A stretch of DNA of 64,000 bases. Source: Aestuariispira insulae. Its GTDB lineage: Bacteria; Pseudomonadota; Alphaproteobacteria; UBA8366; Aestuariispiraceae. How positions within the stretch are numbered: the stretch's first letter is position 1; each line of letters begins with the position of its first letter. Positions 8,687 through 16,569 of the stretch are shown one piece after another. The notes beneath the pieces were generated by a model. The model was given only the letters and a program-made list of their open reading frames with translations, ran no database searches and was not told the DNA's origin. The DNA is taken from NCBI RefSeq assembly GCF_003385955.1, contig NZ_QRDW01000008.1, positions 1 through 64,000 of the forward strand. Reading direction: 5' to 3'. A program made the translations under genes and the position numbers.

Positions 8687-9582
8687 TGGCCGCCAATCCC
8701 TTCCTGGCCAGTGAAACACGGGATGAAGAGGACGCCGCTTTGGCGGCGTCCGCAGCCCGGGGCGACCGAGAGGCCTTGGAAGCCCTGATCCGGCGGTATC
8801 AGGCCTGGATCTATAATCTGGCGGTGCGCATGATCCTGAATCCTCAAGACGCCCAGGAACTGACCCAGGAAGCCCTGTTGCGCATCATCACACGCATCGC
8901 CCAGTTTGAGGGGCGTTCCTCCTTCCGGACATGGGCCTACCGCATCGTGACCAATTGTTTCCTGGATGCCAAACGCGGTCAGTTGGAAGGGTTCATCACC
9001 AGTTTTGACGATTATGGCCGGGATCTCGATGCAATTCCGATGGCGGCACTGACCCTGACTGCGGATCAGGAGCCGGACCGCGCACTGATTGTCGAAGAGG
9101 CCAAGCTGGGCTGTATGTTGGGCATGCTGCTCTGCCTCAGCCGGGAACAGCGGATTGTTTATACCCTAGGCGACATTTTCGAGGCGCCGTCAAAAATCGC
9201 AGCGGAGATCCTGGGATTGTCAGCTGTGAATTTCCGTCAGAAATTGACCCGTGCCCGGCGGGATCTGATCAGTTTCATGCAGGATAAATGCGGCCTGATC
9301 AACCAAGCCAACCCCTGTCGTTGCGACCGCAAGGCAGCCGGTTTCCGGCAGGCAGGCTGGCTGGAGCCGGACCGGTTGAAATTCGCGGGCCGTCATTTGC
9401 AGCGGATCAAGGGGAAAGTGGCGGCAGAAAGCGCGCCGCTGGATGATTTTGTGGAAGAAGCCTATGCTAGGCTTTTCCGTGATCATCCGATGCAGGAGCC
9501 ATTGGCCGAAGGGGGGACGCAGGCGATCCTCTCTGACCTGCTCGACAGCCCGGAATATAAACGGATTTTCGATTTGCCCTAG
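8686..9582 (+). CDS. ECF sigma factor with a cysteine-containing C-terminal extension
   Basis: A 298-residue sigma-70 family protein. Region 2 spans about residues 30-100 (AWIYNLAVRMILNPQDAQEL ... FRTWAYRIVTN) and region 4 about 140-195 (LSREQRIVYTL ... IAAEILGLS). A further 100 residues follow, opening with a cysteine cluster (KCGL at about 202, NPCRCDRK at about 210-216) that could bind a metal or act as a redox switch, then a helical tail. Such extensions often replace a separate anti-sigma factor, and none is seen next door. The ATG at 8686 overlaps the upstream stop (TGATG); a GTG at 8683 is the alternative. It probably drives its own operon from the ECF-like promoter at 7894. Confidence 0.88.
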   Translation: MAANPFLASETRDEEDAALAASAARGDREALEALIRRYQAWIYNLAVRMILNPQDAQELTQEALLRIITRIAQFEGRSSFRTWAYRIVTNCFLDAKRGQLEGFITSFDDYGRDLDAIPMAALTLTADQEPDRALIVEEAKLGCMLGMLLCLSREQRIVYTLGDIFEAPSKIAAEILGLSAVNFRQKLTRARRDLISFMQDKCGLINQANPCRCDRKAAGFRQAGWLEPDRLKFAGRHLQRIKGKVAAESAPLDDFVEEAYARLFRDHPMQEPLAEGGTQAILSDLLDSPEYKRIFDLP

Positions 9583-9615
9583 CGGCTGGGCCCGGCTCGG
9601 CATAGACTCAATTTC

Positions 9616-10047
9616 ATGAAGCCGACATTGACCCATATTGCCCTCCATGTCCGCGATCTTGAGGCCTGCGTGGCTTTCTATCGGGATTACTGCGGATTGG
9701 TGATCGTGCATGAACGGTCCCATGAGGATGTGAAACAGGTGGTCTGGCTGGCGGAAGACCCGGAGCGGCATGATTTCATTTTCGTGCTGCTAAAAGGTGG
9801 TCCCGGTCGAGACCAGGAGAAAGAGGATTACTCCCATTTGGGCTTTGCCTGCCCGTCGAAACAGGCGGTGGACGTGATCGCGGCAAAAGCCAGGGCGGCG
9901 GGCTGCCTGATTTGGGAGCCACGCGCAGAACCCTATCCGACCGGTTATTATTGCGGGATCCGCGATCCTGACGGCAATGCCGTGGAATTTTCCTTCGGCC
10001 AGCCGCTGGGGCCCGGCGCGGCTGTGATTGGCTGGCCGGAATCCTGA
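9616..10047 (+). CDS. VOC-family (glyoxalase-like) protein
   Basis: A 143-residue single-module vicinal-oxygen-chelate protein. It shows the paired beta-alpha-beta-beta-beta units: LTHIALHVRDLEACVAFYRD at the start, with a histidine at the first metal position, HLGFAC in the middle with a second histidine, and IRDPDGNAVEFSF near the end with the closing glutamate. Those three ligands suggest a metal-dependent lyase, dioxygenase or isomerase; the substrate cannot be told. It starts 33 bases after the ECF sigma gene on the same strand and may be the last gene of that operon, which would make it a candidate effector of the sigma regulon. Confidence 0.85.
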   Translation: MKPTLTHIALHVRDLEACVAFYRDYCGLVIVHERSHEDVKQVVWLAEDPERHDFIFVLLKGGPGRDQEKEDYSHLGFACPSKQAVDVIAAKARAAGCLIWEPRAEPYPTGYYCGIRDPDGNAVEFSFGQPLGPGAAVIGWPES

Positions 10048-10128
10048 TCCGGCTCTTTTCCTGCGGGCTTGCGCTTCCTATATGGATATGCGTAAAGTTT
10101 GATCCCGCTCGAAACAGCAATTACAGAA

Positions 10129-10428
10129 ATGGGTTATTCACCGATGGTCGCACCGGTTCAGTGGCTTCTTTATAACATTCTCCAGATATATTTTGTTTTC
10201 GTGATTGCCAATGTGATCCTGAGCTGGCTGGTGGCGTTTAACGTGATCAACACCCGCAACCAGTTTGTCTATATGGTTGGGAATTTCCTGCATAAAGTCA
10301 CCGAACCCGTGATGGCGCCGATCCGCCGGGTGCTGCCGGCCATGGGTGGGCTGGATCTGTCCCCGATTGTGGTGCTGCTTGGCATTGGCTTCCTGCAGCT
10401 GATGATCCTGCGCTATATCCATTTCTGA
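10129..10428 (+). CDS. YggT family membrane protein
   Basis: About 99 residues with two long hydrophobic helices (approximately 8-32 and 70-95). The motif ILSWLVAFNVINTRN followed by FLHKVTEPVMAPIRRVLP is diagnostic of YggT proteins, which are implicated in osmotic tolerance and division-site processes in several bacteria but have no established activity. The start is uncertain: ATG codons at 10129 and 10144 both leave the family core intact, and a TTG at 10099 is possible. It sits directly upstream of DUF167 (yggU-like), a pairing seen widely in proteobacteria, and folD follows. Confidence 0.88.
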   Translation: MGYSPMVAPVQWLLYNILQIYFVFVIANVILSWLVAFNVINTRNQFVYMVGNFLHKVTEPVMAPIRRVLPAMGGLDLSPIVVLLGIGFLQLMILRYIHF

Positions 10429-10447
10429 TCACCAGGATAGACCCGCC

Positions 10448-10765
10448 ATGCCGGTCAAGCCGGTCTGCGATGGCATCCACCTGTTCCTGCGTGTGACGCC
10501 GAAAGCGTCCGCCAACCGTCTCCGTTCTGTGGAGCTGGATGGCGCTGGCCAGGCACGCCTGAAGATCCAGGTCACCGCCCCGCCGGAGGGCGGAAAAGCG
10601 AATGCTGCGGTGATCAAACTCTTGTCAAAGGCGTTGGGAATAGGGAAAACGTCGCTCAGGGTCGTATCCGGCCAGACGGATCGGCATAAGATGCTGCATA
10701 TTGCCGGGGAACCGGCAGAACGAGAAAAACTGATTAGAGACTTGCTTAGGGAAAACCATGTCTGA
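10448..10765 (+). CDS. DUF167 (YggU-like) family protein
   Basis: A 105-residue cytosolic protein of the DUF167 family. The characteristic stretch [19 protein letters not shown] is at about residues 38-56 and [23 protein letters not shown] follows it, matching the small alpha/beta fold known from YggU structures. Biochemical role is unknown. It starts 20 bases after yggT and its last codons overlap the start of folD by 8 bases, so the three are almost certainly one transcript. Confidence 0.9.
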   Translation: MPVKPVCDGIHLFLRVTPKASANRLRSVELDGAGQARLKIQVTAPPEGGKANAAVIKLLSKALGIGKTSLRVVSGQTDRHKMLHIAGEPAEREKLIRDLLRENHV

Positions 10766-11651
10766 ACCGAAAATCATCGACGGCAAGGCCTTTGCCGCGG
10801 GTCTGCGGGACCGGATCGCAACCGAGGTTGCCAAGCTGAAAGAAGAAAACGGGATCACGCCGGGACTGGCCGTGGTTCTGGTGGGTGAAGATCCCGCCTC
10901 CCAGGTCTATGTGCGCTCCAAGGGCAAGCAGACCGTGGAAGCCGGCATGCAGAGCTTTGAGTATAAAATGCCGGAAACCACCAGCCAGGAAGAGCTGCTG
11001 GCCAAGGTGGAAGAGCTGAATAATGACCCGGCCGTCAACGGCATCCTGGTCCAGCTGCCGCTGCCCAAACAGATTGACGAGCAGGCTGTCCTGGCGGCGA
11101 TCGATCCGGCAAAAGACGTGGATGGTTTCCACACCACCAATGTGGGGCTGCTCGGCACCGGTTCCGACAATGGCCTGGTGCCCTGCACGCCGCTTGGCTG
11201 CATCATGCTGCTGCGCGATCATTTCGACGGTAACCTGAGCGGCAAGAAAGCGGTTGTGATCGGTCGCTCCAACATCGTCGGCAAACCGATGTTCAATCTG
11301 CTGCTGAAAGAAAGCTGCACCGTGACCGTTGCGCATTCCCGTACCCAGGATCTGCCCGGCGAAGTGCGTCAGGCCGATATCGTTGTTGCGGCCGTGGGTC
11401 GTCCGGAAATGGTCAAGGGCGACTGGCTCAAAGACGGGGCTGTTGTGATTGATGTGGGCATCAACCGCATCGACAAGCCGGAAGGCGGCACCCGGCTGGT
11501 GGGCGACGTTGATTTTGCCAGCGCTTGCGAGCGCGCATCGGCCATCACCCCGGTTCCGGGCGGTGTCGGTCCGATGACCATCGCGGTACTGCTGGCCAAT
11601 ACGGTCACGGCCGCCTGCCAGCAGAACGGCATTGCGGTGCCGAAACTGTAA
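10758..11651 (+). CDS. folD: Bifunctional methylenetetrahydrofolate dehydrogenase / cyclohydrolase
   Basis: Interconverts 5,10-methylene-THF, 5,10-methenyl-THF and 10-formyl-THF using NADP, supplying one-carbon units for purines and formyl-methionine. The 297-residue length is normal. Signatures visible are the catalytic tyrosine and lysine in YVRSKGKQ (about residues 50-57), GILVQLPLP, the DVDGFH segment, the Rossmann motif [11 protein letters not shown] (about 167-177) and the closing [16 protein letters not shown]. It overlaps the DUF167 gene by 8 bases and is followed by a strong terminator, so it ends the yggT operon. Confidence 0.97.
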   Translation: MSEPKIIDGKAFAAGLRDRIATEVAKLKEENGITPGLAVVLVGEDPASQVYVRSKGKQTVEAGMQSFEYKMPETTSQEELLAKVEELNNDPAVNGILVQLPLPKQIDEQAVLAAIDPAKDVDGFHTTNVGLLGTGSDNGLVPCTPLGCIMLLRDHFDGNLSGKKAVVIGRSNIVGKPMFNLLLKESCTVTVAHSRTQDLPGEVRQADIVVAAVGRPEMVKGDWLKDGAVVIDVGINRIDKPEGGTRLVGDVDFASACERASAITPVPGGVGPMTIAVLLANTVTAACQQNGIAVPKL

Positions 11652-11676
11652 GGCGATCGTCGTAAGACGGAATTAA

Positions 11677-11711
11677 AAAAAAGGCCGGATCTATTCGATC
11701 CGGCCTTTTTT
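11677..11711 (+). terminator. folD intrinsic terminator
   Basis: A 9-base-pair stem (GGCCGGATC / GATCCGGCC) with a five-base loop, flanked by an A-run on the left and six T residues on the right. It could work in both directions. Confidence 0.9.
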
Positions 11712-11730
11712 GAATGTTGTTCCCTTTGCC

Positions 11731-11820
11731 GTCATGCCGGACTTGATCCGGCATCCGGGAAGGTGATCTCTAATCCATTGTGCCATGCGCCCTGGATCCC
11801 GGCTCGGTGACCGGGATGAC
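11731..11820. repeat. Alphaproteobacterial-type palindromic intergenic repeat
   Basis: The element opens with GTCATGCCGGACTTGATCCG and closes with a segment containing GGATCCCGGC and CCGGGATGAC; its ends are near-perfect inverted copies (GTCATgCCGG / CCGGgATGAC) and each half is itself a small palindrome. Such TGCCGGACTTGATCCGGCATCC-like elements are found in many copies in alphaproteobacterial intergenic regions. It lies between the folD terminator and the convergent DUF3253 gene. This is the only copy I noticed in the window. Confidence 0.7.
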
Positions 11821-11836
11821 AGGTTGCAGCATGGTT

Positions 11837-12136
11837 TTAATCCTGCTTGGGCAGGCGGATGCGCCAAAGGCCCTTGAGGTCATTCAGGTCCGCGGGTTCG
11901 CCCTTGCGGATGATCTCGACCTGGCCGGTGCGGGCAAGGTGCAATGCCTGCTGTTTGGCGGCATTCATATAGCGGCGCCACAATTCCGGGCCGTCTTTGG
12001 GTTTGCGCACCCGGTCAGCGGTCGCCTTGGCCACGTCTTGCGGACTCACCGACTTGCCGTCTTCCAGGTAATGCAGCAGCTCCAGGATATCCCGGGCAAC
12101 GGGGTCGAGGGGCTTTTCATCTTGCGTATCAGTCAT
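11837..12136 (-). CDS. DUF3253 family protein
   Basis: A 99-residue cytosolic protein. The pattern of a helical N-terminal part (DPVARDILELLHYLEDGKSV), then SPQDVAKATAD, ELWRRYMNAAKQQALHLARTG, VEIIRKGEPAD and a closing WRIRLPK matches DUF3253, a predicted winged-helix-like family of unknown function. It is followed, on the same strand and 58 bases upstream, by a second small protein of similar plan (12195-12485), suggesting an old tandem duplication. It converges on the folD operon across the palindromic repeat. Confidence 0.8.
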   Translation of the reverse strand: MTDTQDEKPLDPVARDILELLHYLEDGKSVSPQDVAKATADRVRKPKDGPELWRRYMNAAKQQALHLARTGQVEIIRKGEPADLNDLKGLWRIRLPKQD

Positions 12137-12194
12137 GGCGGTCCTTTATCACGACCATGTTTGGTTGGAAAGAGAATCCATGCCAAACCGGTTG

Positions 12195-12485
12195 TCAGCG
12201 CGGTTTAATGCGCAAAAAGATGGCCCCGTCGGTCCGGATGGGATCCACGGCAATTCCGTTTTTCCGGGCCTCGATCTCGCCCCTGTTGACCAGGATCTGG
12301 GCGGCCTGCAAAACTTCCGAGAGGATTATTTCCGGCGCCTCATCCGGGTAAAGAGTATCAATAAACCAATGGGGTGTGATCTCGCCCCGGCTGTGCAGGC
12401 TGTCGAGTAAATGGCGCTGAACCTGTTCGGTTGTACGGCGGAAGCGAAAGCCGAACAACCGGTTGAGAATACGTGAAATTGTCAT
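12195..12485 (-). CDS. Small hypothetical protein, DUF3253-like
   Basis: A 96-residue protein starting at the ATG MTISRIL. I do not know it by name. After a basic N-terminus (LNRLFGFRFRR) come two helices (TTEQVQRHLLDSLHSRGEIT and a long one around VLQAAQILVNRGEIE), then a short strand pair ending AIFLRIKPR. The order helix - helix - GEIEARKNG - DP - RIK resembles the adjacent DUF3253 protein (GQVEIIRKGEPAD ... RIRLPK), so the two may be diverged tandem copies. It starts 45 bases from the divergent NnrU-like gene, so both share a very short promoter region. Confidence 0.65.
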   Translation of the reverse strand: MTISRILNRLFGFRFRRTTEQVQRHLLDSLHSRGEITPHWFIDTLYPDEAPEIILSEVLQAAQILVNRGEIEARKNGIAVDPIRTDGAIFLRIKPR

Positions 12486-12530
12486 CTTTCCACTATGGAC
12501 AGCCGGGGGGCTCAAGTCCATACTCTGGCC

Positions 12531-13220
12531 ATGACAGAACCGATCAACATTCTCTTTTTCTGGACCTTGGCCTTTGTCGGCGGGCATTTCCTGCTCTCTT
12601 CCCGGGCGATGCGGACACCGCTGGAGCATAAGCTGGGGGTTCAGCCCTATCGGGGCCTTTATTCCCTGTTGGCGCTTGGCACATTTGCCATGATGTTGTT
12701 GGCCTTCCGTGATGCGCCTTTTGTGGAGGTTTGGAGCCCCAGCCCGGCCTTGCGGGCGGTGCCGGGGCTTTTGATGATTCCGGCCTTGATTTTATTTGTT
12801 TCCAGCCTGACCACACCCAACGTCACCCTGGTTGGCGGCGAACGCCTGGCGGCTGAACCACAGCCGGTTACGGGCATCATGACCATCACCCGCCATCCTT
12901 TCTTATGGGCGGCGTCCCTGTGGGCGATCGGTCATTTGAGCGTGAATGGCGATCAGGCTTCGATCATTCTTTTTGGCGGCATTCTGGTGCTCTCGATCGG
13001 GGGCATGCTGCATATTGACCGGCGCCGGGCGGGGACGCTCGGGGCGGCGTGGGGCCCGGTGGCACTGGCCTCTTCTGTGATCCCCTTCCATGCCGCTTTG
13101 CAGGGGCGTACCAAGATTGATTGGCGTGGGATCGGCCTGATCCGCCCGCTGGCCGGGTTGGCGCTTTATAGCGCCTTGTTGATGGGCCATGAATGGATCG
13201 CCGGGATCGCGCTGTTTTAA
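12531..13220 (+). CDS. NnrU family membrane protein
   Basis: A 229-residue protein with about six transmembrane helices. It carries the NnrU/isoprenylcysteine-methyltransferase-like pattern: an early helix with FVGGHFLLSS, the segment ITRHPFLWAASLWAIGHL with the conserved RHP, and a last third with GPVALASSVIPFHAALQGR. NnrU was named in denitrifiers but this form is widespread in alphaproteobacteria without denitrification genes, and its activity is not established; a membrane methyltransferase-like or haem-related role has been suggested by fold. The ATG at 12531 is used; the TTG/ATG codons upstream fall in the shared promoter region. Confidence 0.82.
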   Translation: MTEPINILFFWTLAFVGGHFLLSSRAMRTPLEHKLGVQPYRGLYSLLALGTFAMMLLAFRDAPFVEVWSPSPALRAVPGLLMIPALILFVSSLTTPNVTLVGGERLAAEPQPVTGIMTITRHPFLWAASLWAIGHLSVNGDQASIILFGGILVLSIGGMLHIDRRRAGTLGAAWGPVALASSVIPFHAALQGRTKIDWRGIGLIRPLAGLALYSALLMGHEWIAGIALF

Positions 13221-13410
13221 CCCTTCGTCTATTTAAGAGAAAATTAGCAATTAGCCTGTTACCGTCCGCCTTACGGGTGATCTGGGCTGAATGGATCTTG
13301 TTTTGTGGGGTCTATTTGGTGATTTTTCTAAACCAGATTCAAAAAGTATTACAATGATATGGCCGTCTTGTTGCAGAAACTGGATGAACCTGTAGGAAAG
13401 GCACAAGTAT

Positions 13411-13983
13411 TTGTTATCGGTAACCGACCCGCTGACCGGCAGTTACAACCGGATGCATTTCATTGAGACCGCTGAACAGTTCCTGGAGGATTGCCGTGCC
13501 CGCGATTGCAGGCTTTCCCTGGCCTTGATTGATGTGGACCGGTTCGGTGCGTTGAATGATGAGTATGGCGAGGCAGCGGGAGATCAAGCCCTTGTTGCGG
13601 TGGTCGACGCCTGCAATGCTATCCTTCATGACGCTTTTTCCGACCTGAAAGAAAAGGGAATTGGGGTTTCCCGTCTGGGCGGAGAGGAGTTTGCTTTCAT
13701 GTTGCCGACCATGGATTCCGCCATTGCGGTTTCTTTCTTGGAAAGCATCCGTGCCTGCGTGGCAGATCGGGAGATCAATCATCAGGATAACCGGTTCCGG
13801 GTGACCATCAGCATCGGTGTTGCGGTGCTGGGGGCAGGGGACAGTTTGGATGACCTGCTGGCGCATGCCGATTGCGCATTGTATCAGGCCAAGGAGGAGG
13901 GCCGGAACAAGGTTGTTCTTTACCGCCCGGGCTTAGCCACGCCGCCGGTGGGACGTCGGGTAACCCGGTCAGAAGGGCGCTAA
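13411..13983 (+). CDS. Short GGDEF-domain protein (diguanylate cyclase), TTG start or frameshifted
   Basis: The 190-residue protein is almost entirely a GGDEF domain: TDPLTGSYNRMHF at residues 5-17 and the active site GGEEF at about 90-94, so it may make cyclic-di-GMP. No RxxD inhibitory site precedes GGEEF. The frame is closed upstream by TAG, leaving only a TTG start (13411), which does have AGGAAAGG nine bases ahead. In the +1 frame an ATG at 13359 opens a peptide reading MAVLLQKLDEPVGKAQ that would join the GGDEF frame perfectly if one T of the TTT at about 13410-13412 were absent. Either the TTG start is real or a single-base indel has cut off a short leader. A PAS-GGDEF gene follows 127 bases later. 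Confidence 0.75.
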   Translation: MLSVTDPLTGSYNRMHFIETAEQFLEDCRARDCRLSLALIDVDRFGALNDEYGEAAGDQALVAVVDACNAILHDAFSDLKEKGIGVSRLGGEEFAFMLPTMDSAIAVSFLESIRACVADREINHQDNRFRVTISIGVAVLGAGDSLDDLLAHADCALYQAKEEGRNKVVLYRPGLATPPVGRRVTRSEGR

Positions 13984-14110
13984 GCAGTATCGCACCCCCC
14001 GACGGTTAACCTTTTTCATACCGGGATCCAGCAATTTAATAAATTATTAGAAAGCTTATAGGTACCGTATTAGCCGTTTGTCAGGACGGAGCAGGCGTAG
14101 CTGCGGATAT

Positions 14111-15142
14111 ATGACTGATTTTTTTTATGAAGATGAAGAAGGGCTGGAAGAGGCCCAATCCACATTCCGACAGCTGGCGGATACCCAGCAGCGCATGGGC
14201 GAGATTATCGAATTGATGCCGGTCGGTCTGTTCATCCATCGGGACCAGACCATTGTCTTTGCCAATAAGGAAAGCGCCCGGATGCTGGGCATCGACCAGG
14301 AAGGGTTGATTGGACGGCATCTGTTTGACTTTGTCGAGGATGCGGCCGCCTCTGATCTGTTTCTGAAATTTCAGGAGCTGTTTCAGAAAGATGAAAATCT
14401 GCAGCTTGAGGATGTCCGGATCCGATCCACGGACGGAACTGAGCGCATTGTCAGGATCACTGCCAGCCGCCTGCCCTGGGAGGGGACCCCGGTTGCCCAG
14501 ATTCTGCTGTTGGATATCACCGAACTGAAGGAAAAGGAGAACGAGCTTTTCACCATTTCCATCACAGACCCGCTGACCGTTTGTTTCAACCGGTCTTATT
14601 TCGCCAAGGTTTCCGGCGATTTGATTGCGGCCTCCCGGCGGCTGAATGAATGTCTGGCGTTGACGATTTTGGATGTGGATCATTTCAAAAAGATCAATGA
14701 TACCCATGGCCATGCAGGCGGGGACCAGGTCCTGATGAACCTGGTCAGGATCTGCAAGGCGAAACTGGAACAGGTCTATGCCGATGCCCCGGACAGGGCC
14801 GGCGCGGTCTTCCGGTTGGGCGGGGAGGAGTTTGCCCTGTTACTGCCAGGGCTTGGAGACAGCCAGGCGCAGGCACTTTGTGATGAGCTGCGTGAGGAAA
14901 TTGCAGCACAGGGAACGTTTTTTGAAGAAGCAGTGATTCCGATGACGGTCAGTATGGGGCATTCCCAACTGCAGCCCGGGGAAGGGGTCGATGCTTTTTT
15001 GCGCCGGGCGGACAGCGCGCTCTATCACGCCAAGGAAACCGGTCGGAACCGGGTGGTGGCCTGGCGGGCCGATCTGTGTCTGCCGCCCGAGCGCGCGCGT
15101 ATTGCCCGCAAGGATGGAAAACGCCCGGAAGAACAGGAATAG
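14111..15142 (+). CDS. PAS-GGDEF diguanylate cyclase
   Basis: A 343-residue cytosolic protein. A short helical lead-in (residues 1-30) is followed by a PAS sensor domain (about 32-137; ELMPVGLFIHRDQTIVFANKE) and a GGDEF domain (about 148-325) with TDPLTVCFNRSYF, LDVDHFKKINDTHGH and the active site GGEEF at 237-241. No RxxD product-inhibition site is seen five residues upstream. It should synthesise cyclic-di-GMP in response to a ligand or redox state sensed by the PAS domain. The ATG at 14111 is preferred to a TTG at 14078. Shares a bidirectional terminator with convergent argG. Confidence 0.92.
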   Translation: MTDFFYEDEEGLEEAQSTFRQLADTQQRMGEIIELMPVGLFIHRDQTIVFANKESARMLGIDQEGLIGRHLFDFVEDAAASDLFLKFQELFQKDENLQLEDVRIRSTDGTERIVRITASRLPWEGTPVAQILLLDITELKEKENELFTISITDPLTVCFNRSYFAKVSGDLIAASRRLNECLALTILDVDHFKKINDTHGHAGGDQVLMNLVRICKAKLEQVYADAPDRAGAVFRLGGEEFALLLPGLGDSQAQALCDELREEIAAQGTFFEEAVIPMTVSMGHSQLQPGEGVDAFLRRADSALYHAKETGRNRVVAWRADLCLPPERARIARKDGKRPEEQE

Positions 15143-15148
15143 GGCGGC

Positions 15149-15178
15149 AAAAAAGGGGGCTATGAAGCCCCCTTTTTT
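15149..15178. terminator. Bidirectional terminator between the PAS-GGDEF gene and argG
   Basis: A perfect 13-base-pair stem AAAAAAGGGGGCT / AGCCCCCTTTTTT with an ATGA loop. It begins just after the PAS-GGDEF stop codon and lies about 25 bases past the argG stop, so it serves both convergent genes. Confidence 0.9.
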
Positions 15179-15203
15179 AGATTGTTCAGGCAAATGACCC
15201 GGA

Positions 15204-16421
15204 TCAGACGCCGTCGATCGGCCCCTTGCGCAGGCGCAGGCGGAGCGCGTTTAGCTTGATAAAGCCTTCCGCATCGCGCTGATCGTAAACATCATCTTCC
15301 TCAAAGGTCACCATGGCCTCGGAATAGAGGCTGTTTTCGGATTTGCGGCCGGTGATGATGACATTGCCTTTATACAGTTTCAGGCGCACGGTGCCGGAAA
15401 CCATTTCATTGGCTTTATCGATGGCAGCCTGCAGCATTTCGCGTTCCGGTGCGAACCAGAAACCGTTATAGAGCAGCTCGGCATAGCGCGGCATTAGCTC
15501 GTCTTTCATATGCATGGTGCCACGATCAAGGGTGATCGATTCCATGGCACGGCGCGCATGGAACAGAACGGTGCCGCCAGGCGTTTCATAAATGCCGCGG
15601 GATTTCATGCCGATGAAGCGGTTTTCTACGATATCGATGCAGCCAACGCCATTGCGACCGCCCATCTCATTCAGTTTGGTCAGCAGGGCCGCAGGCGTGA
15701 GGCGCTCGCCATTGATGGCAACCGGGTCGCCCTTTTCAAACTCGATCAGGACCTCTTCCGGCTTGTCAGGCGCATCAAACGGGCTGACCATGCGGGAAAG
15801 CACATTGTCATATTCCGGCTCCATCCACGGATCTTCCAGAACTTTGCCCTCGGAAGAGATATGCAGCAGGTTCGCATCCTGGGAGAAGGGGGCTTCGCCG
15901 CGCTTGTCTTTCGGGACCGGGATCTGATGCTTTTCCGCATAATCGATCAATTTGGTGCGCGAAGTCAGGTCCCATTCACGCCAGGGAGAGATGATCTTGA
16001 TGTCGGGTTTGAGCGCGTAATAGCCAAGCTCGAACCGGACCTGGTCATTGCCCTTGCCGGTGGCGCCATGGGCAACGGCATCGGCCCCGACCTGTTTGGC
16101 GATCTCAATCTGTTTCTTGGCGATCAGCGGGCGCGCAATGGAGGTGCCCAACAGATAGGTGCCTTCATAAAGCGCGTTGGCGCGAAACATGGGGAAGACA
16201 TAGTCGCGAACAAATTCCTCGCGGACATCCTCGATGAAGATCTCCTTGATGCCCATCATTTCCGCTTTTTTGCGGGCGGGCTCCAGCTCTTCACCCTGGC
16301 CCAGGTCCGCGGTGAAGGTCACCACTTCACAGCCATAGGTTTCCTGAAGCCATTTGAGGATGATGGAGGTATCCAGGCCGCCCGAATAGGCCAGGACGAC
16401 TTTTTTCACGCTGTCCGTCAT
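15204..16421 (-). CDS. argG: Argininosuccinate synthase
   Basis: Condenses citrulline with aspartate using ATP, the penultimate step of arginine synthesis. The 405-residue protein has the N-type ATP pyrophosphatase PP-loop AYSGGLDTS (about residues 10-18), the conserved [14 protein letters not shown] segment (about 119-132) and the SPWREW motif, all typical of the bacterial type. It stands alone in its transcription unit: argH is not adjacent. The 148-base upstream gap holds an imperfect long hairpin (16512-16550) that might act as a leader structure. Confidence 0.97.
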   Translation of the reverse strand: MTDSVKKVVLAYSGGLDTSIILKWLQETYGCEVVTFTADLGQGEELEPARKKAEMMGIKEIFIEDVREEFVRDYVFPMFRANALYEGTYLLGTSIARPLIAKKQIEIAKQVGADAVAHGATGKGNDQVRFELGYYALKPDIKIISPWREWDLTSRTKLIDYAEKHQIPVPKDKRGEAPFSQDANLLHISSEGKVLEDPWMEPEYDNVLSRMVSPFDAPDKPEEVLIEFEKGDPVAINGERLTPAALLTKLNEMGGRNGVGCIDIVENRFIGMKSRGIYETPGGTVLFHARRAMESITLDRGTMHMKDELMPRYAELLYNGFWFAPEREMLQAAIDKANEMVSGTVRLKLYKGNVIITGRKSENSLYSEAMVTFEEDDVYDQRDAEGFIKLNALRLRLRKGPIDGV

Positions 16422-16511
16422 GTTCCGCGTTCCTTGCGTCAGAAAAATTCAAAACGCGCGGAGTATAGGCATTGCCAGCGGTGGGGCAAGCGCTCATGCA
16501 TTATTTTCTGC

Positions 16512-16550
16512 GGAGAAAGCGCAAGTTTTTGGCATTTTCTGCGTTTCTCC
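16512..16550. repeat. Imperfect inverted repeat upstream of argG
   Basis: GGAGAAAGCGCA (16512-16523) pairs with TGCGTTTCTCC (16540-16550) except for one bulged G, enclosing a 16-base T-rich loop. It lies between the stop of the cupredoxin-like gene and the argG start, both on the minus strand. No T-run follows on that strand, so termination is doubtful; it may be a leader structure of argG. Confidence 0.35.
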
Positions 16551-16569
16551 TTCTGGCTAAACCGAAAAT

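Noticed and set aside
7976-9582. ECF41-type sigma factor with SnoaL-like tail
   Set aside because: The promoter motif is similar, but the C-terminal extension has a cysteine cluster and helical tail rather than the SnoaL-like domain with NPDKL and DGGGR motifs, so I only call it an ECF sigma factor.
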